From Arbacia lixula (lineage: Eukaryota > Echinodermata > Echinoidea > Arbacioida > Arbaciidae), in contig OZ022576.1 of NCBI GenBank assembly GCA_963669155.1, forward strand, positions 8,741,943-8,805,942: a stretch of DNA of 64,000 bases. The letters are read 5' to 3'. The first letter of the stretch is position 1, and each line of letters opens with the position of its first letter. Under the pieces are notes generated by a model. It made no database searches and had not been told where the DNA came from. It worked only from the letters and a program-made list of their open reading frames with translations. Below are positions 14,101 to 27,400 of this stretch, one piece after another. The position numbers and the translations under genes are program-made.

Positions 14101-14640
14101 GTCTAGTTTGGGAGAACAATTAGAATTATTTCTGGAAAAGATATAATTATTTCAACACATTTCAAATTACAGAAAAGTGAAGTTTCTGAAAATAGGCTGA
14201 TTTCAAACCTTTCGCTTTATATATTGAATTTGGTCAAATTCTTAATACAGTAGACATGCATTGAATTTAATGGAAATATCTCTGAGATATGTATCAATAT
14301 TTATGCGTATAAGATGCAAGCTGTTTATGACCCCATTTACACGTAGGCACGTTTCATCGAGTCGGCCTCACGCCTGCATCAAGCTGTCTCCAAAAACATT
14401 ACGACAGTGTGTTTAAACATAGCAGAAATGTCGGCTTGACAACCCCCAGTTTACGCATACGGCGACAGGGCCAGCCTGCGGAGAGACTTTCATGAGTTTG
14501 ATGTTGGCGCGCTCTCCATGTAAACAATATTTTCGCATGGTGTTTGACTTTGTGTTTGATCTCTAATTCAGTGATTTTCATTACGCGATTTCACTACTAA
14601 CATAATATTCATTTAGCGCTTTTCATTAGTCTGGAGTTCT
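11191..14640. other. No gene recognised; intergenic
   Basis: AT-rich sequence without recognisable exons. It contains a poly-G run at 11980-11998 followed by a purine-rich AGAGA stretch to about 12110. A 72-codon - strand frame at 12861-13079 has no family match that I know. From about 14330 to 14590 the GC content rises just before the retroelement relics. Confidence 0.5.
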
Positions 14641-14796
14641 GTTCTCCTGTTTTGGACACAATTCTTTGTAGCTATGAAGTTTGATGATGTGAAGGAGCTC
14701 ATTGAGCTAAATTTACTGAGACTGAGCACAACGATGAAGAGAAAGGATGGTTCAGCAGCAACGTCGGCGCCGGTACATGATGTTGATGATGGCTAC

Positions 14797-15860
14797 TTAT
14801 ATGTATGCCTGCACGGTTGACAGGAATTTGTGCCAGTTTGACAAATGGACGAGCATGTGCGGGGCCAGTTTATCCGGTCTCCACCGGCAGCTGCTCTGTG
14901 AACGTTCGCTTACGCTTGCTAGCCTCCTCAACATCGCCAGGGCCAGTGAAGCCACTGCAAGACAAGTGGGTCTCATGGAAGGGGGGAGCCCGTCGCACGA
15001 ATACCTTTCACACGTTGCCCCTCGACCCAGTTTCGTCATGATTGCGGAACACATCCACCGCCACCGCGTGGACCACCGCAGCCCTCATGGCGGAGGGGTT
15101 CACGGCAAAACTCTGATCAGTCAAATGACCGTTGCAGTAACTGCGGCATTTGGGGTCACGGGTCAAAAGATCCAGCATGTCCAGCTCGGGATAACAACTG
15201 TAACAACTGCAACAAACTGCTATGGGTCCGAAGAGCCGCTGCCAATATGGGGCGAATTTTGTGGAAACCTGCGTTCACCCGACACCAACAAATCGGTTCG
15301 AACACGGATCGTCATTGCCGACAGCAATAGTGGCTGCCTCAACAGCAGGACATCTGCCTTGGAACTTGGTCTGATCACGCTCTTTAAGGATGCGAATGCA
15401 GTGACCGTGGACTTGAAGCAGGACTTGACAAATGAATATCCTGCGGTCTTCCACGGTTTCAGCAAGCTCGTCGTTTATCAGGTCCATGTGCACGTCGAAG
15501 CGAGGGTGAAGCCAGTCGCCCAACCCCCGAGGCAAATTCCCATTCATTTGAGGAAGAAAGTGGACGACAAAATCCAAGAATTACTGGGTACATTATCGAG
15601 CCAGTGTCCGGTCCGACAACGTGGACAGGCCCCCTGGTTGTCGTACCGAAGTCGAGTGGCGAGATACGCGTGTGCGTCGACATGAGGAGAGCCAACAAGG
15701 CAGTCATTAGGGAGAGGCACCCTATACCGATGTTAGAAGAGACACTCAAATTGTTAAACGGAGCATCTGTCTTCTAGAAAGGGCTCCCACCAAGTCGAGT
15801 TGGACGACGACTCTACAGACATCACATCGTTTTCAATGCTCAAAGGCCTGATGCGGTACC
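14797..15860 (+). pseudogene. Ty3/Gypsy-type retrotransposon relic (gag end, zinc knuckle, RT start)
   Basis: Three pieces in order match Ty3/Gypsy proteins but lie in different frames. First, a gag C-terminal motif around 14880-14985 (LTLASLLNIARASEA). Second, a zinc-knuckle pair at 15133-15215: the first has C-x2-C-x4-H-x6-C spacing, the second begins C-N-N-C. Third, an RT fingers/palm start at about 15585-15776 with PLVVVPKSSGEIRVCVDMR. The RT frame meets a TAG at 15775-15777 and continues one base shifted at about 15778-15850 (HQVEL and DITSF motifs). The protease core, RNase H, integrase and LTRs are not visible. This is a dead fragment. Family level is confident; clade is not. Confidence 0.8.
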
Positions 15861-16059
15861 CAGCATCCTGATCACTAGGGCACGACGTATGACTGTATGA
15901 ATATGAAACTGAGGATGTTTTTCCCTCTTTTCCGACTACTCTGTAAGGAAAGAAGGTGGAGATGCCAGAGAATCTGAGGAGGCACAAGGCCATAGTGTGT
16001 CTGCTAATGCATCTTCTGCTCAAGAAAGGCCATTCATCATCAATATTGAAAAAGAGAAT

Positions 16060-16700
16060 TCATCCACATGATAGAGGGCAGGTATAGCAAGAGAGATACG
16101 ATCAGTTTGTTAAGGTCATGTCTTCATGGAAAGCCCCTAGAGATGATACGTGGTATTGGAGAAGACTTTGACGCAATCCTTGAGTATCTCGACTCACTGG
16201 ACGGAGATCCATGTTTAATTGCAGACGCAATTGTGAATGACATCAACTCTTTGAAGGCGTTGAGAAGTGGAAAGCATTCAAGGTTTTGCGACCTTGTGCA
16301 CTTAGTTCGTCAAAGTTACAACACCTTGAATTGATATATGTAAAATGCCGAAAAGATATGGACAATAGCCAGATGTCAGCACTTGTGGAGAGAAAGATGA
16401 GCAGCAAAGACCAAAAGGTTTGGTATTGGTATCTCAAGGAGAAAGAGCAGAAGTCAGCCTCAATGAGTGTTCTTATTGAGGGGTTAACAAGAGAGATAAA
16501 ATCAAGGGTGAGAGCCACGGCGCCTTTGAGAACCGAAACGAGAAGTACCAGTGTGCATCAAGTGTCAGCACGAGGAGAAACATCATCTCAAGCTCTGACC
16601 ACCTCAAACTCCAAGAAGTTCTGGATATGAGGAACATCAGAGCATTGGACAGATCAGTGCAGCAAGTTCCTCGCACTCAGTCAGCCTGGACTCCTTTCTT
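16060..16700 (+). pseudogene. BEL/Pao-type gag-like (DUF1759) relic, frameshifted
   Basis: One frame at 16068-16334 has ISLLRSCLHGKPLEMIRG and a LEYLDSLDGDPC block. This is the pattern of the DUF1759 gag-like domain of BEL/Pao polyproteins: short hydrophobic helix, G-K-x-L/A and a D-x-x-x-G-D/FG block. The match continues in a shifted frame at about 16350-16620 (MDNSQMSALVERKM, then a tryptophan-containing block and RATAPLRTE). The shift near 16320 breaks the frame. No reverse transcriptase or LTR is seen nearby. This is a fragment of a second retroelement beside the Gypsy relic. Confidence 0.65.
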
Positions 16701-17690
16701 TTCACTGCGCCTGGTACAGTTTAGCATTGCTAATTTACGATGTCGATTAGGTGTATTCAGAATATTGGTCAGTGCTTGAAAGTTTTATATTTTGTTGAAG
16801 GATAGTCAAAGAATGTGGATTGAGACCGCATAACTTTGAACCAAAAATATCCAATTGGAAATCAACGAGAGAGGGCAAGAGCAAAGTCGAAGGGCGAAGG
16901 TTCGAACAACGGCAACTCAAAGGAAAATGACAGAAGCACTGGGGCAGGGATTCGCAGAAGAAACCGTTCCCACCTGAGTTTAACAGTGAGTAGTGAGAGC
17001 CAAAGGCCGGACCAATCGTTTGGAAGACTTAGATCTATCACGGTGTACTTGTGGTAACTGTTGACTCATGCTACGTGATATAGAATGTGTCTGTTGCCAA
17101 GAAGTAGCCGCTCTGCTACAGTTTTTGAACATGGAATCAGTAGACAAAATTTTTGTTACAAGCTCTCTTGAATTCAAATCTTGTCATTATTTTGACCAAG
17201 GGTGTGTTCGAGGTGACCCAGGTTATGCAGAGACATTGTAGAGGATATGTCGCTCCCCTTGAAATGATGGAAAATAGGTGGATCACTATATTTTTTTCAT
17301 TTATCTTTCTCTCTAGCTCAAGCATGTATTCATTTTCTGGACATCGAAGTCGAGAATGAAAGGCTGACCACCAAAGTATGTTTGTGTTATTTGTTATCTG
17401 TTGTTACAAACATTCGACACCTGAATATGTATTGTATAGAGTCAAATGGATTAAGTGGATCACTGAGGTATTAGAGGACACTTACATGTGTGTGCATGTA
17501 TTAAAAGTTAATCTACGATTGTTTTCTCAGTTGATGAAAAGGAAACCAAGCAGAAAATAAATAAATCAAACAAATCAAAGTCAATCCGTAAAATTAGTAA
17601 AGACATGATCCGCTTAACCAATAACGGTGGAAAAAGAGCTCCCTCAACCTGCTAAGGAGTTAATTATGGTAGCACATATCCACATGAAAC
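16701..17690. other. No gene recognised; intergenic
   Basis: I see no coding blocks, terminal repeats or RNA genes in this stretch. It may include further decayed retroelement sequence after the BEL/Pao relic, but I cannot support a boundary. Confidence 0.4.
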
Positions 17691-17694
17691 CCTC

Positions 17695-18401
17695 TCTGTA
17701 TGTTTGGAAGCTCTTTATTAAGTAGAGCCAAGGCAAATCTTCTTTCAAAATTGCAAAAGTTGCCATCAATGCATTATCCATCGATAACTAAATGTACGTG
17801 TTTGTGGGGAAGTAAACTTTGTTCTGTCTGTCAGTGCTCTTACAATTTTTCCCCTATGAATTTGAACATTACCTACTTACAGAAGAAACTTGCTTGAACA
17901 AAAGGTCAGAAGTCACTTCTATACTCTTTAAACTTTACTTCTGTTCTCAACCCATGCATGTTAACTGAGCCATTGTATACATTCTGTTTAATTGCTGTTT
18001 TCGACAAATCACTCATTGTATATCTTTTACAGATCATTGTAACTCTTTAGAACATATTTCATCTTAATTCATGTTACACGTCAGTCCATTTCTCTGCGTA
18101 GATCATTATGAAAAAAAAACAAAAATGAGTTATGCTAGTAGAGTTACAGTGACAACAATGCATGAATTTTCCACAGAAATTCAAAGGGGGATTACCCAGT
18201 ATTAGTAGGAACTTACTTGAACGGAAGGTCGTGAGTCGCTCACTAAAGTAAGAGTAAGAGAAAAGCAACCATAAGAATACAGATTTGTGCATTACAACTG
18301 ACATATGATTTTGATCATACATAGCAAAGTGTTTGGATAAGGACAATGTTGCCTGGAGGGTGTGGCGTCTGGACAAGGGGAGGCTGCAGTCCACAGGGCC
18401 G
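17695..18401 (-). other. CDK5RAP3: Putative 3' UTR of CDK5RAP3
   Basis: Sequence downstream of the CDK5RAP3 stop codon on the - strand. An AATAAA on the - strand (TTTATT on +) at 17714-17719 could end the transcript near 17695. No other clear signal lies closer to the stop. The end is inferred. Confidence 0.5.
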
Positions 18402-21400
18402 TCATATCGTGTTGATTGCCCCCATGAGGTTGACTGGCCTGCTCTTGTACCGCGTTGAGATATCACCCTCAATCTGGAATAAAGATTGAGTGAGAAATGT
18501 GTGTATATTCAATCAAGGTATATTGAGAAATGTATTCAATGAAGATACGTTGAGAAATATACTCAATGAAGCTATGTTGAGAAATATATTCAATTTAGAT
18601 ATATTGAGAAATATATTCCTTAAAGATATAATGAGAAAGCTGTACAAGAGGGATATGTTGAGAAATGTATTCAATTAAGATACATATATTGAGAAATAAA
18701 TTAAACAAAGATATTGAGAAATACATTCAATCATGATTATATCTGTGTAGTGCTGATGTCAATAAATTGTTGGAGACACAAATAACTACAAGAAGTCATT
18801 TTAGAACTCAGTAGTAAGTTGTGTGTACGGGCAACTCCATAGTCTTGGTTGAGATCATGTAATGTAAATAACCAATGTTCCTACTTCCCAGTTATTCCTG
18901 GTACACAACTAAAACAACAGCACAGAAGTTTCTTATAAAAAATATGAACAAATGTTAATCACTCGTGTCACACAAGCATAACCAAAAAGGTGGAATTGCC
19001 CATCTCATGCAAGTTTAGATTGTAATCAAGAACAGACATTAACGACGTATAAAATCAGTCTCTGTTGATCAATGGTGAGCTTTTGTTTTCTTCCTTTAAA
19101 ATGGTAAGATAATAAATGAAGATCAATTGTTAAACAAAGGTAAAAAAGGGGGCTCATGGTTTTAACTAGAGAAATTTGACTGGTATGTCTCCGTCCTCAC
19201 CCTTTTTTGTGACTTTTACTGCTGATAATTGTTCAGGACATGCGACTTGACCTATTGGTTCACATTTTTCCACCTGATAGTTCCCCTTCTTCCTACCTGG
19301 GGTAAGAATGAATTATCAATTGTACAGGCCATGCCATAAGAGGCCTGTCATAAATTATCACTGTATCCTGTCATAAACTATCACTGTACCAAGTTTGGTC
19401 TTGAGTTTTCACTGTAACAGTGAAATTCTATGACTTAACCTTGTCCTATGACCTTTGTTTTTTAATCTATCTGACCGAACAGGTAATCAGTTAATTTTCC
19501 TGTCATATACAATGTATTATTGTTGTGCTAAGTTTCGTGAAGTTTGTTCACATATTTCTTGAGTTATCGCATAGACAGTGCAAATTTTTAGTTCGACCTT
19601 GACCATTGAACTTGGAGCTTTCAAAAACCAAAATTTCATAAGTTTATTGTGCTATCCTTTTTTATCATTGTACCAAGTTGAATTAAATTTGGTCAATCAT
19701 TTCTTGAGTTATCGCATAAATGGGATCCAGGCAGAATGACGGGACAGAAAACTTGTAAACATAATGCTATTTTATGGCAAAGGCAGAAAAAAGAAAGAGG
19801 GAAAGTAAAAAGACCAGTCTACCTGCTTCTGTAGCTCCTTCGTACGGGCCACCAGAGCGTCCACCTTGGGTTCCAGTTTCCGCTGGTCTTCCAGAGCGTC
19901 CAGCCGTTTCTGCTTGACCGCCTCCCTGGATGCCAGCATCTTCTCCTCCTGAGAGAGCTTCTGCTTTAATGACTCGGTCAATCGGTCAACATATCTACAA
20001 GGACAGCAGACAAAGGCAAAAGGTAAAAGTTGTTTAAAGTGCATGTACTGTACTGGGAAGACAAAAAAGCCTTCAAACGGTGATCGTGAGTAATCTTCTT
20101 GCCAATGGTCTAAATGAGTGTATTGTCCAATTTAGAAACTTGCTGAAAGTTATTTGCCCTCAAATGATCCACATGTGGAGAATATAGTGATCATTTTCAA
20201 AATTATCAAAATGTTTGGGATGAACATTTTCAGGATTTGTAATCTAATCACTAATTTCTCCACATGTTGGTCATTTGATGGTAAATAACTTTCAGCAAGT
20301 TTCTTTTTTTTTTTGTCTTCCCAGTACAGTATTTTCCCTTTAATTGTGCCCACAGAACAGCTATGTCGTGCATGGGAGTGCTTGCAGTATTTTGAGTAAA
20401 TGCTAGCTTTGAGAGATTAAAGCTTTACTATAAAAAATCAATGATACAATGTATTTTCTCAAGATCACCAACAACATTCAACTTACTTTGGTGAACCTTT
20501 CAGGAGAAATAGGTGCTGCATCCTGGCTTCTGTTAATCTGCCATGGATCGCATCGACCAATGACAGCATAGTGGTGATATCATGGACTGTCTTGGTTTGG
20601 ACAGCAGAGGGAGCCGTCTGGAGTTGGTTGATGGAGAGAATGTCAGCGTCCCCTTGCATTTCGGTCAGACGCTGGCCGAGGAATGCTTGGAGCTGCAGTG
20701 TTTCGAGAAAGAAAGGAAAAAGGATAGGTGGCAATGATTACGGCTGATATCTTGAAAGAACTCTTTTGCTCTCATCCTGGCGTCTATTTTTTGGTGTAAT
20801 TTCATTGATTTTCATTTTTTATTTGCTAATTTTGAGATCATTCCTCTTGGTGTCTTGAAATCAAGCAAGAATTATAAGTGGCAATAAAAAGGTAAACTGT
20901 TGCAATGCTTAATCATAAATCTAATCTGTACATATCAGCAAAAAACCTTTACACATCAGTTTGAAGCTCTATGAATTATATAGCAGTAGCTTATGTTGTG
21001 TGCAGCTGGATGATACATCTAATATCAGTTTATAAATGTTGTATGTACTGTACCTCCAGGATTTCATTGATGAACTGGTTTCTGGTTGGAATGTTGTCAA
21101 AGAGACCCAGAGAGTCGTTCCCCCTGGCTATGCCTTCTTCCTGAGTGGTGCTATCTCCGACCTGCAAGACATCATAGCACAACAGGCATAAACGGGACAG
21201 TAGTTGAGGACGTTGGGGAAGACAAAGAAATATAGAGTGTTGAAGTATAGATACTTCCAAAGCAATGCATGTGGTAGAAAACACGACAGAGCAACTACAC
21301 CTATGTATATATCAAGGAAAATTCAAATAATTTGCAGGGGAGGAGACTATTTTTAAAAAGGTTGTCATGACATCAGGAGAAAGCACAATTATACTGGGCA

Positions 21401-24400
21401 TGCCATGCACCCTTTGAGGACAAATCAAGTTATTACTTGGGCTTTTATGTCATTTACAGTGGCTCTTTTTCATTCCTTTCTATATCATAATGTTAAGTAC
21501 TATTATACGACATGACACAAACCAAGCATACGGTCAAGACAGTTCGTTCTACAGTGTGAGCAGTGAGCCCTCACAGTCACTCTCATCCAGAGGACCTGAC
21601 GTTAGGAGATTATACAATGTTGGACTCACAAAGGTATTTCATCAGCGATGGTCTTTAAAGGCAGCTAGTATGACAAAACCACTCTCATACTCTATACCGA
21701 CCACCTTTTCTGACTGCCAGTACCTACAATTGCAGCATTTTGCATCTAACTACCAGTAGTATAAGTTAGAGACCTCCTGGACAGAAATTCTGAAGTAATG
21801 TCAATATCATATCTGACTGCCAGTTATGGAAAGAGTGATATTAAGGTAGGCAAAAAAACAATAAGATAGACAAAGATAGACAGGCAGAGAGAGAGAGAAA
21901 AGAAACAGGCAGGCACAGAGACATACACAGACTGCAATAGAGAGAAGATGAGATTGTGGGTGAAACATGTACACACAGGTCCTTTTACACATCAACCCAA
22001 ACTGACCTCTATATCAAAGTCGATGGTTTCAGCTCCTTCTGTCTCTATGGTGATGTCAAAGTCAACGCCTCCAGCATCCAGGTCAATCCCACTGAAGTCA
22101 ATCTAAAGCAAAACAAGAAGAAGGTGAGTATCTCCATGCGTTATTGTATCATTTTGGAACCATGGAGACACACATACATAACATACATAATAAAAGTATT
22201 TTATTCTATCTTAAAGGTATTTTGGCTTCCAAGCTGTTGGGGAATTTCGAAACCAAACTATTCATTCAAGGGGTCTGGCTGCGGAAGACTAATCATTCTC
22301 AATTTCTCCTTCGGGTCGAGGTGGACTGAAAAAGAAGAGAATGATAGAGTGACAAGTCTTAGCAGACTCAACTCTATTTGTCAGTTAGGATCAGAAATCT
22401 AATGAATATTATTTTTCTCTTGATACACTTCATGAAATTCTCCTCCTCCTCCTCCTCCTCCTTCTTCTCCTTCTCCTTCTCCTTCTCCTTCTCCTTCTCC
22501 TTCTCCTTCTCCTTCTCCTTCTCCTTCTCCTTCTCCTTCTCCTTCTCCTTCTCCTTCTCCTTCTCCTTCTCCTTCTCCTTCTCCTTCTTCTTCTTCTTCT
22601 TCTTCTTCTTCTTCTTCTTCTTCTTCTTCTTCTTCTTCTTCTTCTTCTTCTTCTTCTTCTTCTTCTTCTTCTTCTTCTTCTTCTTCTTCTACTTCTTTGG
22701 GGCTTCCTCCTGGCTCAAGCAGTAACGACTTTATGATTGTATCGTTCATTGTGATATATGAGACAATCAGTTACTCCCTCTTGGCTTCATGAGTTTTACA
22801 CATTGCCTCACAAATGCGTTGGCAGTTCTCACACAAAACATGCTAGTGACTGACATAATCTTCAGCAATAAATCTACTGTCAAAACCCTATGCATCGTGA
22901 TTGTAATTGTAATCAATTCCGCAACCATAATTAAGATTAACAGAAATTACTGTTCTCCTTCTTTTATTTGTCATTCCTTTTTATATTTTTATTTCTCCTC
23001 CTCCTCCTGCCCTCCTTCTTCTCCCCCCCCCCCCTCCTCCCCTCCTCTCCTCCTCCTCCTCCTCCTCCTCCTCCTCCTATCCTTCTCAACTTTCTTACTA
23101 CTTTTCTTCACCAACATCGTCACCACCATCACAACTAACACCACCACCACCACCTACGGTAGCACCTCACCTCATCTTCCTTTGCTTCCTCCTCCTCCTC
23201 CAGGAAGCTGAGTTTGACCTCCTCCACCCGTTCTGGAACTTTGCCTGTCCTCCACTGATACACAGTGGTGTTCCCATGCTCTGTTAAGTATTTCAGCATC
23301 GGGCATACCTCGATCCTGTCCTCTTCATCACTACAAAATACACAAATAATATATAGAACATATCAGCACTTTCTGCAATCCACCCATTTCCCTATTTCAT
23401 TTTTTTTTTTACAATTCCAATTTTATCATGTAGTAGTCCTAACCAACAGTGTTTTGAAATTCAAAACATTAATTTCCTTGCTATCAAAAGCACATTGATT
23501 TACTACACAAACTATGTACTATGGACTGAGAGAGACTGAACATGATCTGCATGTATTACAGCAGATCTATGAGCCATGTAGTCAAATATCTTGTGTGTGT
23601 ATTGTGCAACTCACATGGCACAACTCGAAGATGACCACAGCATACACGTATGCACCACTTAACTGTTTTTAATGTATACTGTATTGAAAGATAATGTCAC
23701 AGGGGAGTGCTGTCTGGTGTACATGTTCTAGACTCTCTAAGCAAACTCAGGCAGCATGATATTATTTGGCTAACGCAGGACACATCTTAATGTGCCCCAG
23801 CCCTTCACCACCACGTTTTGTTTTAATAAATCAATTATCTGATACACACAAGTGTTATGGGCCTCAAAAATTTACAATCAAATATTCAAAGAACTATTGC
23901 AAGAATAATAATTATTAAAATTTCACAAGCCGTGCACTCATCAAATTGGACATCCTCCAGCTTTACAGGTGTAAATTTCAGTCTGATTTGAGTTGTAACT
24001 TTTAAGTTATTCTCAATCAATTAGTCTCAGAGTGTCAAATCATTTTTCATTAACACCTTATACCAGTAGCTGTGTACAGTCTCTGCATGGAATAATGAAC
24101 AGGTATGCACAACACAATAGTATCAGCTGCTGAACCTTTAAACATGTCAGTTCTGACTGAACAGCTGGAACACCGCTGTGTTGTTTGGAGGCGCCTTGGG
24201 TGACATGGAGAAACAATAGACAAGTTCATAGTTGTACCAGGAATGTGTTATGGAAGGATATGAAGCAACTTTCTTTCTTTGAACCCATGTGCCAAGCCGC
24301 TGAAAAGTTATGGTGTTCTCAACAGGTGCTGTTCAGGTGTTTGAACAATTATGAACATGATTGTGTGGCAACGGCTCCCGTTCTGTTAATGGCATTAATA

Positions 24401-27400
24401 CTTCCATGAGCACAACAGGTATCAGCAAAGACAAATAAACAAGTTTTTCAAGTAAAATATCTCTGCTGCACGCAAACACACACAAATGCCGTTAATGATA
24501 ATACACAGCTTAATATATCATTTTGAGAGTGGTTGAATCCCCCAAATGCACAAGATGTTGGAAAGTGAAGAAATTGGTCAATTTTGTAAGTAATACAAAT
24601 AGCTTGTATGTCCGATTTTCAATGATTCCTCAATACTTTTCAAAGCAAAAGCAGAGTATTAGGATCTGTCATTATCTGCCGTTAACTTCCTTATAGTTTG
24701 CAAACGAATTTGTCAAAAACAAAACGTGTACAGACAAATGGGAAATTAAAGAAATTTCTTTTCAAGTTGACATCAGCTAAATGTCGGCTCGGCACATGGA
24801 ACATCAAAGCATTGTCATGATTATAGAATTCTTTTGACATTCATGAGCACACTTTAGAACCCATACAGATGTTTGAAAATAATTATGCTTGAGTTTCTAC
24901 TCCTTCCTAACACCTCCCTGGTTGTACCAGGGATGTGTTATGGAAGGATATGAAGCAACTTTCTTCCTTTGAACCCATGTGCCAAGCCGCTGAAAAGCTA
25001 TGTGTTCTCAACAGGTGCTGTTCAGGTGTTTGAACAATTATGAATATGATTGTGTGGCAACGGCTTCTCGGAGAGGACAAAAGAAATTTACAGTCTCATT
25101 TCGCTTGTCCCGTTCTGTTAATACTTCCATGAGCATAACAGGTATCAGCAAACACAAATAAACAAGTTTTTCAAGTGAAATATCTCTGTTTCACGCAAAC
25201 ACACACAAATGCCGTTAATGATAATACACAGCTTAATATATCATTTTGAGAGTGGTTGAATCCCCCAGATGCACAAGTTGTCGGAAAGTGAAGAAATTGG
25301 CCAATTTTGTAAGTAATACAAATAGCTTATATGTCCGATTTTTAATGATTCCTCAATACTTTTCGAAACAAAAGCAGAGTAAAGGATCTGTCATTATCTG
25401 CCGTTAACTTCCTTAAAGTTTGCAAACAAATTTGTCAAAAACAAAACGTCTACAGACAAATGGGAAATTAAAGAAATTTCTTTTCAAGTTGATATCAGCT
25501 AAATGTCGGCACGGCACATGGAACATCAAAGCATTGTCATGATTATGGAATGCTTTTGGCATTCATGAGCACGCTTTAGAACCCATACAGATGTTTGAAT
25601 ATATTATGCTCGAGTTTCTACTCCTTCGTAACACCTCCCTGGTTGTACCATGGCCAGACAAGTCACTGAACGACACACTATGAGGATGCGGACTGGAGGT
25701 GTGTTGAATGATGAGTGTAAAGACATTCACAACATTCCTTGCATAACAACAGAAGCAGGTGCACATGGTGGAATGTTCTTGCACTACCTTCTCAAAGTCG
25801 AATAGCCCTTCTTGTATCTGCATGAAAACATGTATTTAGATCTTTGGCCATGCAATAAAGTTTTTATTTCCTCTGCATTAATCTAATCAGATTTATTAAT
25901 TGTATCACTCTGTTTAGAACCCCAAAACCTGCATATTAGGGTGTTTTTAAACACCACTTCACCTTTCTACCAGCCATTGCTAAAAGGGGAAGGGGGTATC
26001 AATAACAACAATAAACTTCATCACAAACAAACATACAAATAGCAAAAAAGCATTGTATTTGCATAGCACTGTACTCACATTCCATTGACAAACTGCACAA
26101 AAGCCTGATAGAAGGCTACCACATCTGTAAGCTTCTTGGTCTGTTCTTCAATCGACTCATACGTCTTGGGAAGCTCAGATACCAGCTCCAGCAGTTCTGA
26201 TCGGATCTTTTCTCCCTGAAAAAAAAGGAATGTAACTGGCGTAGCAAGCATAACAAATCAGACAGCACAAACTTCTTACAATTTTCATAAAAATGAAATT
26301 GTGTTAACGATTGCTCGGAGATATATATATACATTTATTTCATTTATATATATTTTTCCCTTCCCTGTTTTGAAACATGAATTAACTTCCCTCCTAATCC
26401 TTGTATGATACTTATCTGCATATAAATTGATGTTATCCTGTTTTTAATTAGCATAGATCAAACAAAACATGGCATTCTCCATTAAAGAAATACTCAAGCA
26501 ACAAATCAGATAAAGATCAAGTTGATATATATGTTACTGTGGATGTAATCAAGTTATTTCCAATAATCTTATCCAAAAATAATTACTTTATTTTCAGATC
26601 TTTGTCACTTGAGATGAAAAGTTGTTTTCATGACTATTCTTTGTAATACCTATAGACAGTATTGGCTTCAAAATACAGAGCATGCATACACAGGTGACAG
26701 TCCCTTTCAACAAAGCTGTAACAGTTCAGAGACAAATTAAAACATACTATTCTGATCCACACAGCTTTCTTAGCTCTCTCAATGCAAACAGATGTGTAAT
26801 ATTGTCATTTTCACATACCTTGATGCCAAGTTGTTTACATGAATTTTTATATTCCTCCCGGGCTGCTGCAGCACTCTCAGTATAGTCCTTTTCTTTCTTT
26901 GTACAATCCTGCAGGAAAATATTGTTCAAAAGAAACACAAATACATTTCACATGTACATTTTTAAAGAGAGGAAAATATCTATAAATACACACTAAGCCT
27001 GAGTCATATCGATTTTTTCAGAAACCGGTGTTCGATGGCTTTGCGCCGATCGAACATCGATGCATCGATACATGACGTCACCCAGCCACTGCCAAGAGCC
27101 AATTTATGAATGAAAATATAGTAAGCATACGCAGTGCAATCCTTCCATTTCCCCACATAGTATTCCACCAAAACAAGCGTGCAATTCTCTATCACCTCGT
27201 ACCAAAATCGACCTAGAATTTCACTTTCCTTTATTTTATATGAATTATGAAAGGTATTCTCGGAGAATCTATTTTCTCACCAATACTGCACATGTAAGCG
27301 AATTTCGATTACTTCTTGTTTTTCCGTCAAAATCTTACAAATTAGCGTCAATATGGCATCGTATACATGTATGTAGGTTGGAATCTGTAGAGTCTATTGC

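Noticed and set aside
22378..22749. Open frames of 115 aa (+) and 116 aa (-) rich in Phe/Ser and Glu/Gly
   Set aside because: They are translations of the TTCTCC/TTC microsatellite and have no independent coding support.
25563..25823. 86-codon - strand frame inside CDK5RAP3 intron 7
   Set aside because: Exons 7 and 8 join in phase without it, it does not match C53, and it overlaps the tandem duplication edge.
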